Origin: Kiritimatiellia bacterium
GTDB lineage: Bacteria > Verrucomicrobiota > Kiritimatiellia > RFP12 > UBA1067
DNA: 7,150 bases
Reading direction: 5' to 3'
NCBI GenBank assembly: GCA_024405255.1
Contig: JAKSOY010000229.1
Coordinates: 1-7,150, forward strand
In this document: positions 1 to 6,216 of the stretch, one piece after another
How the letters are laid out: every line of letters starts with the position of its first letter
How positions within the stretch are numbered: position 1 is the first letter of the stretch
Notes under the pieces: model-generated
Database searches by the model: none
The model's input: the letters and a program-made list of their open reading frames with translations, nothing else
What the model was told of the DNA's origin: nothing
Made by a program: the position numbers and the translations under genes

Positions 1-65
1 CGCCCGAAATGCTCGCCCGCCGGATCCCGCGCGCCCCGTGGCGAGTCTACGAATGTAAAATGTAA
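1..65 (+). other. Possible tail of an upstream gene, frame undecided
   Basis: The first 50 bases are GC-rich, like the coding regions, and the sequence then turns sharply AT-rich. All three forward frames are open from base 1. One ends at TAA 56-58, one at TAA 63-65, and one runs to the TGA at 91-93 that overlaps the next ATG. The frame ending at 63-65 has the best third-position GC bias, but 20 codons are too few to decide. No recognisable motif is present in any frame. It may also simply be intergenic DNA. No start codon facing left is visible, so a divergent gene beginning here is unlikely. Confidence 0.2.
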
Positions 66-70
66 AATGA
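52..70 (+). promoter_or_regulatory. AT-rich 7-bp tandem repeat with -10-like hexamers
   Basis: The unit ATGTAAA occurs twice back to back (53-59 and 60-66), followed by a partial third copy (ATGA, 67-70). The repeat creates two TAAAAT hexamers (56-61 and 63-68), each one mismatch from the -10 consensus TATAAT. A start from the second would give a leader of roughly 18 bases that still contains the Shine-Dalgarno. No convincing -35 is visible at the expected distance, where the DNA is GC-rich. It could be a promoter for the two-gene unit, or incidental low-complexity intergenic sequence. Confidence 0.3.
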
Positions 71-78
71 GATACGGC

Positions 79-87
79 AAAGGAGAT
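79..87 (+). promoter_or_regulatory. Ribosome binding site for the LamG protein gene
   Basis: AAAGGAGAT contains the AGGAG core at 81-85, leaving 7 bases before the ATG at 93. This is a canonical Shine-Dalgarno and fixes the start of the downstream gene. It is the only clear one in the window: neither of the other two genes has one. Confidence 0.75.
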
Positions 88-92
88 CACTG

Positions 93-3000
93 ATGAAAAC
101 GTTGAAAAGTACGATTCTGGCGCTGGCGATGATTTTCTTCGCCGGTGGTCTGGGTGCGGTGATGACCGATGAACTCGGGCTTGCCCCGCTCTATTGGTAT
201 AAGAACGTGTCAGGTCTGCGGTCCTACGGCACTTCGACATTGACTTGGGACAAGCAGTTCACGAACTTTCTGGATACGGACGAAGGCTCGCTCTGCGCGG
301 CGAGCGTGAAGGGCGGGTGTTACGGCTCGGGGGTCGACTACGGTAAAGGGGATTGGACGCTCGTTGGGCGCTTCCGCTCGATTGACCTTGACAACGTGCC
401 GGTTAGCTGCCGGGGTAGCCCCTGCAATACGAAGTCGAGTGCCACCATCGCCTTGGCCTCGGGGGGCGCCGGCATCATCACCTTGAGCGGGTGCAGTGGC
501 AACTCGAAACATGCGGACTTCGTCACGGTGACGATTCCCGATGCCTCGACAACTTTCCATTCCTATGCTATCCAACGCCTGGGACAGAAAGTTTCGCTGT
601 GGGTGGATGGCGAAAAGCGCGGGGAACTCGACCGTCCGAACAATCCGAATCAAAGTTATTTCCAATTCGGCGCGCCGTATGGCGGCGTGGGGAATACCGG
701 TTATGTCGCCTCCCCGTCGGAGTCCAGTCTCGCCGTGGCCGATTTCCGTTTCTATCAGGTGGCGCTCACGGCGGACGATTTGAAGACGCTTGCGTATCCG
801 CCGCGCGATGAGATCGGTGAACGTCCGTACGTCTGGTTCCCGTTTGCGGGATCGCTGGTGCAGGCGGGTGCGTCGACGGCGGCCATCGACATGACGGGCG
901 AGTCGGTCATTTTCGGAACGGGCCGTTGTGGTGTGAAGCGAACCGCCATCCAGGCGGGTGGGGGCATTCCTTCGGGACTTGGCACGCCGTGGGGAACTGC
1001 CGGAACGCCGTGGACGGTGCTCATCTCGGCGAAGAGCGAGAATGCGGACCACGCGGTCATCTATAGTACGGGAGACGGTTCGGCAAACAGCCGTTTCGCA
1101 CTCGTGTCGGGCGGAACGGATAAGGTCATCCTCGCCGGTTTCAGTGGTGCGGGAGGGACGCATGCCGACCTCGTGACGGCAACCGTACCGGATGCGACGA
1201 CAGCCTTCCATCTCTATGCCATCCAGCGCAATGGCAATATGGTGTCGCTGTGGGTGGACGGCGTGAAGATCGGCGAGGTGTCGCGTCCGGATAACCCGAC
1301 GCACAACGCCTCTTCGTTCTTTTCACCGCTTGGGCAGATGGGCGGTTTGCGCGTCGCCGCCTCGGCGGTGGTGGACGACTTCCGCGTCTATCGCAAGAGT
1401 CTTACGGCAGAGCAGATGACGGCGATTCTCAATGCCCAACGCGATGAACTCGGCGAGACGCCGGTACATTGGCTGCCCTTGAATGGCGACCTGACCTCTC
1501 TCGGCAAGTGCGAGCCGCTGTGGACGGGCGGTACGGCGAACGTGGCGTTCGGTCCGGGCGAGGCCACGGACAAGACTTATTTCGTTTCGTCGGGCGAGAA
1601 ACCCACAGGAACGAATGTCGCCTGGCGCAGCCGAAACTGGACCGTCGTCGTCAAGGCGCGGTCGACGGATGTCGACAATGCCGTCATTGCGAGCTTTGGT
1701 GCATCGAGGTCCACGGCGTCTTCGTCGATGGCGCTCACGTCATGCGGCCCCGGCAAAATCGCGTTAAGCGGATTCAGCGGCACCTCGGCGCATGGTGACT
1801 TGATTCTTGCTGACGTGCCGGATGCGTCGACGGCGTTTCACAGCTATGCCATCCGGCGGAGCGACCTTACGGTTTCGCTCTGGATCGATGGTGTCGAGAT
1901 AGGGACTATTTCGCGTCCGTCGAATCCGACCTTCAACGGGTTTGGCCTGGGGACGATTTTCGACGGCTTGGGCAAGACAGGACTGGTGGAGGCGAATGAT
2001 GTTGCGATCGACGACGTGCGCGTTTACGAACAGGCGCTCTCGCCACTGGAGCTGATCGTACTCTCGGGTCAGGAACTGGTGGCAACGGCCAGCTGGACTG
2101 GTGCGGGCGGTGACGGCTCTCCGTTCAATCCGGCGAACTGGGCCTGCACGAACCAGCAGGGACAGGCGATTGCCAATGCCGTACCGAATGCCTTTACCGA
2201 TGTGACGCTGCCGGGCGTTGTCAATTTGCAGGTGCCGGAAACGACGCCGGTTGCCTACGACAGCCTCACCTTTGCGTGCTCGCTTGGGGACGATGTGGAT
2301 TGGTCGGGGCTCGGGCCCTCGACGAAGATCGGTACGGTCGATCTTGCCACGCATGCACTCGCTGTTCGCCAGCTCGAGGGGAACCTGACGGTGACTGATA
2401 CGGTTGGCAACGGACAGTTCCGTATCGATGTTCCGGCCGGCACGACGTACGAGAACAAGACCGTTGCGCTGGCGGGCGGCGTCAAGCTGGTCAAGCTGGG
2501 GGCGGGTGAGTTCATCGCCAAGCGCGAAGGGCAATCCTATGCGGGCGGCACCGAAGTGGCCGCCGGTACGCTCAAGTTCGGCATGAACGGTGACCTGCAA
2601 CCTCTGGGAGGGGCAGGTGGGACGATTGACGTCAAGGCGCAGGGCGTTCTCGATCTCAACGGTTTTGTCAATCAATACCTCAATCCGCTTGTGCTCGAAG
2701 GGGGCGTTTGGGCGAATACCGGCGCGGCGCAGTCGATCACGTCGTCGTCGATCGCATCGCTCACGTTGACGGACGATTCGCAGATCAATGTGGTGGGGTC
2801 CATTAGTTTGGCGGCCGAGGGACTTGGTCCGTCGTCTCTTGACCTCGGGGGACATGTCCTTACGGTCAACGTCGCGAATAACCTCGTGTTTCGCTTGATG
2901 AACTGCACGGCGACGAATGGTACGGTGCGCGTGGTCGGCGCCAATGCCAATTCCTGCCTCTCGTTCAATGCGACGGCGTGCCGGGCGGAGACGGTCGATT

Positions 3001-3431
3001 TTGATCTCTCCTGTTCGCTTGCGCCGTATGTGGCAACGACCGTCCGCAATCTGACGCTGCGTTCCGCGAGTGTCTATCAGGATGTGACGCCGGGTGTGAC
3101 CAGCGTTTTGGGAACCTTCAAGACCTATACGAAGAAGTTCCAGAACATCGAGCTTCGTCATGGGTCCACGCTTGATCTCACGGAATGGGAGGGACCGTTC
3201 AACACGGCGAGTGAACTCCAGGACCGTGCAGTGACGTTTGCACCGGGAGCCACGGTCACGGTGGATGTGCACGGACACGAGCTCGTGCCGGGACAGCAGC
3301 TCGTCTCCTGGGCGGCGCGTCCGGAGAGGACGACCTTCCGCCTCGATTCAGAATCTGCGCTCAAGCATGGCGTTGTGGTTCAGCGTGACGGTTTGTACGT
3401 CGCCGTGGGGCTTTTGATCCTCGTCCGCTGA
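93..3431 (+). CDS. Exported triple-LamG protein with autotransporter-associated (PATR) repeat
   Basis: This is a large exported protein of 1112 residues, probably surface-located or secreted; its ligand is unknown. Residues 1-22 are a signal peptide (basic MKTLK start, hydrophobic core to FFAGG). Residues 24-657 are three tandem modules of the LamG/concanavalin A-like type, each starting D-E-(L/I)-G-x-x-P-x-x-W (26, 239, 451), with a central VSLW(V/I)DG strand and ending in an (I/V)DD(F/V)RVY-like strand plus short helix, the usual Laminin_G_3 signature. Residues 664-712 form a W-T-G-x-G-G-D...N-W linker module. Residues 795-830 match a single PATR (GGVKLVKLGAGEF, then YAGGTEVAAGTLKFG). The rest to the C-terminus is Gly/Thr/Val/Leu-rich and beta-solenoid-like. 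No C-terminal beta-barrel is present, and the chain ends in a short hydrophobic run, GLLILVR. LamG modules commonly bind glycans or proteins, so an adhesin or polysaccharide-binding role is inferred. The start is supported by the Shine-Dalgarno at 81-85 and by the signal peptide. Confidence 0.93.
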   Translation: MKTLKSTILALAMIFFAGGLGAVMTDELGLAPLYWYKNVSGLRSYGTSTLTWDKQFTNFLDTDEGSLCAASVKGGCYGSGVDYGKGDWTLVGRFRSIDLDNVPVSCRGSPCNTKSSATIALASGGAGIITLSGCSGNSKHADFVTVTIPDASTTFHSYAIQRLGQKVSLWVDGEKRGELDRPNNPNQSYFQFGAPYGGVGNTGYVASPSESSLAVADFRFYQVALTADDLKTLAYPPRDEIGERPYVWFPFAGSLVQAGASTAAIDMTGESVIFGTGRCGVKRTAIQAGGGIPSGLGTPWGTAGTPWTVLISAKSENADHAVIYSTGDGSANSRFALVSGGTDKVILAGFSGAGGTHADLVTATVPDATTAFHLYAIQRNGNMVSLWVDGVKIGEVSRPDNPTHNASSFFSPLGQMGGLRVAASAVVDDFRVYRKSLTAEQMTAILNAQRDELGETPVHWLPLNGDLTSLGKCEPLWTGGTANVAFGPGEATDKTYFVSSGEKPTGTNVAWRSRNWTVVVKARSTDVDNAVIASFGASRSTASSSMALTSCGPGKIALSGFSGTSAHGDLILADVPDASTAFHSYAIRRSDLTVSLWIDGVEIGTISRPSNPTFNGFGLGTIFDGLGKTGLVEANDVAIDDVRVYEQALSPLELIVLSGQELVATASWTGAGGDGSPFNPANWACTNQQGQAIANAVPNAFTDVTLPGVVNLQVPETTPVAYDSLTFACSLGDDVDWSGLGPSTKIGTVDLATHALAVRQLEGNLTVTDTVGNGQFRIDVPAGTTYENKTVALAGGVKLVKLGAGEFIAKREGQSYAGGTEVAAGTLKFGMNGDLQPLGGAGGTIDVKAQGVLDLNGFVNQYLNPLVLEGGVWANTGAAQSITSSSIASLTLTDDSQINVVGSISLAAEGLGPSSLDLGGHVLTVNVANNLVFRLMNCTATNGTVRVVGANANSCLSFNATACRAETVDFDLSCSLAPYVATTVRNLTLRSASVYQDVTPGVTSVLGTFKTYTKKFQNIELRHGSTLDLTEWEGPFNTASELQDRAVTFAPGATVTVDVHGHELVPGQQLVSWAARPERTTFRLDSESALKHGVVVQRDGLYVAVGLLILVR
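162..2063 (+). repeat. Three tandem coding repeats of about 636 bp (LamG modules)
   Basis: Unit 1 is 162-803, unit 2 is 804-1439 and unit 3 is 1440-2063. The repeat seam is the DE(L/I)G motif, and the seams lie 213 and 212 residues apart. In the conserved core of units 2 and 3 (residues 334-402 and 544-612), a hand alignment gives 41 identical positions of about 70, including the shared strings FSG, VPDA, AFH, YAI, VSLW and SRP-NP. Unit 1 is more divergent but keeps the same order of motifs. The DNA has drifted at many third positions, so this is an old internal triplication and not a recent copy. The first seam lies directly after the signal peptide, so the mature protein should begin with a complete module. 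Confidence 0.88.
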
Positions 3432-3433
3432 TG
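3429..3433 (+). promoter_or_regulatory. TGATG stop/start overlap, translational coupling
   Basis: The TGA stop of the LamG gene (3429-3431) and the ATG of the CotH gene (3431-3433) share one base. The 20 bases before this ATG contain no Shine-Dalgarno; the nearest purine-rich stretch, GTGGGG at 3405-3410, is about 20 bases away and too far. Termination-reinitiation by the same ribosomes is the likely way the second gene is translated, which would tie the amounts of the two proteins together. Confidence 0.7.
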
Positions 3434-6094
3434 CGCGCCGGATTCTCGAGCGTGGTAGCTTTGTCGGTCGTTCTCGCCGTACGATGTGCGGCGGGGGCGC
3501 TTGCGCTGAATGGCGGCTACGACGTAACGCGCGCGCTTCCCCTCGATGCGGTTGGGGAAGGCCCGATCACGCAGATCGACATTTCGGCATGTCCCGCGCA
3601 GCTTCTCGACAATCTGCCGCCCCGCGTGGAAGGCGTGGCTGCGTTGATGCCGGGACGCGATCGGTACGGACGCCCCGTCTTCTACGGCTGGGGCGATGCG
3701 CGATGGAATGCGCTTTCAACCCCGGGTGCCGCACCAGCCGAAGGCGCGTGGTTCGCGGCGCGGATCGAAACGCGGAAGACGGGCGGGGAGACGTTTGTCT
3801 CCTATCTCGTCAAGACGAATGCGGCGGATTACGCGCGTCTGTCCGATCGTGACGGACGGTGTTGGTTCCGGGGAGGCGCGTCGGCAGCGACGAATGCCGT
3901 CTCAACGCTTGTCGTTGCCGGGAAGGGCGAGGTGGAGGACTGGGCTGGACGAACGCAAAGCGCGCCCGAACCGACGCTGTTCCGCTGGGTGGGCGGTGAC
4001 GCCGGCGACTGGAATTCGATTTCCAATTGGGTGGCGGAGGCGACGGGAGCCGCCGCTACGCGCGCGCCCGCCCTCGTTGGCGACGTGGCGAGCGTTCCGG
4101 GACGTGTGACCCTCACCCGGGAGGGCGTCACGGCGACGGTCAAGGACTTTGCCGTTGCATTTACGGCGGATGGCGCGCAGGTGGTGGGCGGCGAAGTGTG
4201 CAGGGGAGGTGTGACGCTCGACGTGGGGTGTCCGCAGCTCGGCGTACCGCTCGCGGTGGAAGTGCCCATGTTTTTCGGCGTTCAGCCCCATCTCGATTTT
4301 TCCTGGTGGCGCGAGGGTAGGAATGCGCGGGCGAACGAACTCGTCTCCGTTGCCGCCGCCTACGCGCCGACGGCGGGAGATTGCGAACATTGGCTTCTTT
4401 TCACGGCATGTGACGATCGGGGCGAACTCTGCCGACGGCGGTTTTACTTCTCCACATTGCCGGTTCTCTATCTGGATACGTACGATGGCGCTCCGTCGTC
4501 CGACAAAGAAGAACACCAGGGACGCGTGTCGATACAGGGCAACGCCGCCTGGCCGGCGCTCGACGCGGGCGAGACCATAGTCAAGGTTCGCGGCAATACG
4601 ACGGCGGACTATCCGAAGAAACCCTACAAGCTCAAGCTCGCGAAGAAGGCGAACCTCTTCGGGATGGGAAAGAACAAGCATTGGGTGCTCTTGGCCAACT
4701 ACAACGACATGTCGCACTTGCGCAATAAACTTGCGGCCGACTTTGCGAATGCGATCGGATTTCTCGGGATGGATTCGACGTGGGTCCAATGCATCCTCAA
4801 CGGCGAATTCATCGGCACCTACCAATTGAGCGAACATGTGCGTCCGGGTGAGAAGCGGGTACCGGTTTTTGACTGGGAGGACGAACTTGAGGATCAAACC
4901 GATCTCTCGCACATCAATCCTGCTACGGCGGACATTTCCGGCGGCTACCTTTTCGAGTTCACAGAAGAATATGATGAGCTTACGCGCTTCACGACGACGG
5001 CGGGGCTTCTGCAGATGCGGACGATGGTGACGAAGCCCGAATATCTCTACACGAATCCCACGATGCTGGCGTATTGCCAGGAGTTCCTGCAGAACTATTG
5101 GGACGCCTGTGTGGCGAAGGATCGTCGGTCGAAGGAAGGGCGGCACTATTCGGACTACTGCGAGGTGGGATCGATGGTGGACTATTTCCTCGTGAACGAA
5201 CTCTTCTCGAATACGGACTCTTGCAAACATAGTCGCTTCGCCTATCTCGATCGCGGACGACGGCTCGTGTGGGGGCCGGTCTGGGACTTCGATTGCAGTT
5301 CAGGGTATTTCAACAGCGGCACCACCACGCCCGAGGTGTGGAGCTGTGCGGGGACGCTGCGCGGCGACCTTTCGAAGAAGTATTCGATGATGAAGGAATG
5401 GGCGAGCGATTACTATTTCTGCCAGCTGCTTCAGGCCCGATATTGGGAAATCCGCACGGCCTGGGGCGAACTTTTCCGTGACGGAGGTACGATCGACCAG
5501 GCGGCGGCCGAACTTGCCGTTCCATGTGCGGCCAACGATGCGCGGTGGCCGCGTACGCGCACGCACGGGGAGGATGTCGCCATCCTCAAGGCGTTTCTTA
5601 CGGCGCGTGCGGTGTGGCTCGATCGTCAATTCGCCACGGTGACGGGGCTTGTTGAATCGCTACGCAACTCGATTCAGACGCATCCTTCCGAATGGAATCC
5701 GGCGGCGACCTCCCGAGCGGCGGGGGAAGTGCCGGCAGTACCGCTCATGTGGGTGCGCGACCAGATCATCGGGAAGGACACGGCCTATCTTTCGGCAACC
5801 GCGTCACAACTGTCCGCCGCCGTCACGGCGGTGCCCACGGTATGGGGAAAGTCGACGCCCCTCTGGCAGGATTTCATCGCGGGTACGAATCCCGATCCCG
5901 CGTCGCCCGATTCGGTCTTGCGCATCACGGCGATTGCCGTGACCAACGATTTGCCGCGCCTTGAATGGTCGCCCGACCTTGGCGCCGCGCGCCGTTATAT
6001 CGTCGAAGGAAGTGAAAAGCTCGCATCCCCCCATTGGCATACGCCTCCAACACCGTCCGACCGCTTCTTCCGTGTCCGCGTCGAACTTCCATGA
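3431..6094 (+). CDS. Exported CotH-family atypical protein kinase
   Basis: This is a CotH-domain protein (PF08757 type) of 887 residues. CotH proteins have an atypical kinase fold; Bacillus CotH phosphorylates spore-coat proteins. Residues 1-25 are a signal peptide (cleavage probably after ALA at 23-25); Cys19 follows Arg, so this is not a lipobox. Residues 27-175 are an unassigned beta-rich region. Residues 184-230 are a W-x-G-G-D...N-W module like that in the upstream gene. Residues 260-345 look Ig-like. The CotH domain spans about 345-735: RGNTTADYPKKPYKLKL (387-403), KNKHWVLLANYND (414-426), RNKL (431-434), LNGEFIGTYQLSEH (456-469), GGYLFEF (504-510), NELFSNTD (589-596) and GPVWDFD (615-621). 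Asp596, Asp619 and Asp621 fit the catalytic and metal-binding positions, so activity looks possible. Residues about 765-887 form a C-terminal module with WQDFIAGTNP (812-821) and RFFRVRVELP at the end. Substrate is unknown; the coupled LamG protein is a candidate. It is not an orthologue of Bacillus cotH, so no symbol is given. Confidence 0.95.
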   Translation: MRAGFSSVVALSVVLAVRCAAGALALNGGYDVTRALPLDAVGEGPITQIDISACPAQLLDNLPPRVEGVAALMPGRDRYGRPVFYGWGDARWNALSTPGAAPAEGAWFAARIETRKTGGETFVSYLVKTNAADYARLSDRDGRCWFRGGASAATNAVSTLVVAGKGEVEDWAGRTQSAPEPTLFRWVGGDAGDWNSISNWVAEATGAAATRAPALVGDVASVPGRVTLTREGVTATVKDFAVAFTADGAQVVGGEVCRGGVTLDVGCPQLGVPLAVEVPMFFGVQPHLDFSWWREGRNARANELVSVAAAYAPTAGDCEHWLLFTACDDRGELCRRRFYFSTLPVLYLDTYDGAPSSDKEEHQGRVSIQGNAAWPALDAGETIVKVRGNTTADYPKKPYKLKLAKKANLFGMGKNKHWVLLANYNDMSHLRNKLAADFANAIGFLGMDSTWVQCILNGEFIGTYQLSEHVRPGEKRVPVFDWEDELEDQTDLSHINPATADISGGYLFEFTEEYDELTRFTTTAGLLQMRTMVTKPEYLYTNPTMLAYCQEFLQNYWDACVAKDRRSKEGRHYSDYCEVGSMVDYFLVNELFSNTDSCKHSRFAYLDRGRRLVWGPVWDFDCSSGYFNSGTTTPEVWSCAGTLRGDLSKKYSMMKEWASDYYFCQLLQARYWEIRTAWGELFRDGGTIDQAAAELAVPCAANDARWPRTRTHGEDVAILKAFLTARAVWLDRQFATVTGLVESLRNSIQTHPSEWNPAATSRAAGEVPAVPLMWVRDQIIGKDTAYLSATASQLSAAVTAVPTVWGKSTPLWQDFIAGTNPDPASPDSVLRITAIAVTNDLPRLEWSPDLGAARRYIVEGSEKLASPHWHTPPTPSDRFFRVRVELP

Positions 6095-6131
6095 TCGCGT
6101 CCGATTCGTCTCCACTTTCTTTTGATCCTTC

Positions 6132-6171
6132 GCAGTCATTGTCGTCGCGATTGCTCCTATCCTTGTTTTTT
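6132..6171 (+). terminator. Weak candidate Rho-independent terminator after the CotH gene
   Basis: GCAGTC (6132-6137) can pair with GATTGC (6149-6154), with one G-T wobble, around an 11-base loop. A run of six T (6166-6171) follows, but 11 bases after the stem. The stem is short and the distance to the T-run is larger than in a classic terminator, so this is only suggestive. The position, 38 bases after the CotH stop and before a new promoter, is where a terminator would be expected. Confidence 0.25.
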
Positions 6172-6175
6172 AGAT

Positions 6176-6190
6176 TTCATCGTGAATGAA
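6176..6190 (+). promoter_or_regulatory. Short inverted repeat over the -35 region, possible operator
   Basis: TTCAT-CGTGA-ATGAA is a perfect 5-bp inverted repeat around a 5-base centre, and a nested TTCA-TCG-TGAA palindrome lies within it. It sits 13 bases upstream of the TATAAT hexamer, covering the place where a -35 element would lie; the best -35 match there is poor. A repressor or activator site is possible, but arms this short arise by chance in AT-rich DNA. Confidence 0.2.
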
Positions 6191-6200
6191 CCTGATTATT

Positions 6201-6209
6201 TGATATAAT
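6201..6209 (+). promoter_or_regulatory. Extended -10 promoter of the AAA-ATPase-like gene
   Basis: TGATATAAT is an exact match to the extended -10 consensus TGnTATAAT, with the hexamer at 6204-6209. The spacer and -35 region carry no good TTGACA match, which extended -10 promoters can tolerate. The ATG of the next gene begins only 7 bases after the hexamer, so transcription should start at or within a base or two of the start codon, giving a leaderless or almost leaderless mRNA. The absence of any Shine-Dalgarno before that ATG agrees with this. Confidence 0.6.
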
Positions 6210-6216
6210 ATTTGGC

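Noticed and set aside
210..1304. Antisense open frame of 364 codons opposite the first two LamG modules
   Set aside because: It is in register with the sense codons. Its apparent internal repeats (HPQRN, ALDSIGMES-like strings) are only the mirror of the LamG repeats.
1764..3278. Antisense open frame of 504 codons opposite the LamG gene
   Set aside because: Its codons are in exact register with the sense codons, so it stays open simply because the sense gene rarely uses TTA, CTA or TCA. The translation is Arg/His-rich with no domain signature.
3445..3490. Possible lipobox at Cys19 of the CotH protein
   Set aside because: The residues before Cys are A-V-R; Arg at -1 does not fit a lipobox. 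Cleavage by signal peptidase I after ALA (23-25) fits better.
3902..5230. Antisense open frame of 442 codons opposite the CotH gene
   Set aside because: It has the same in-register relationship to the sense codons and an Arg-rich translation. The sense strand carries the clear CotH motifs.
6091..6189. Small 32-codon open frame whose ATG overlaps the CotH stop (ATGA)
   Set aside because: The overlap resembles coupling, but the peptide is Ser/Leu/Phe-rich without any motif, has no Shine-Dalgarno and runs through the candidate terminator and its T-run. It is most likely chance.
6183..6214. Bacteroidetes-type promoter (TAnnTTTG) before the AAA-ATPase-like gene
   Set aside because: TTTG at 6211-6214 is present, but the TA expected two bases earlier is AA. 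The TGnTATAAT match is far better.
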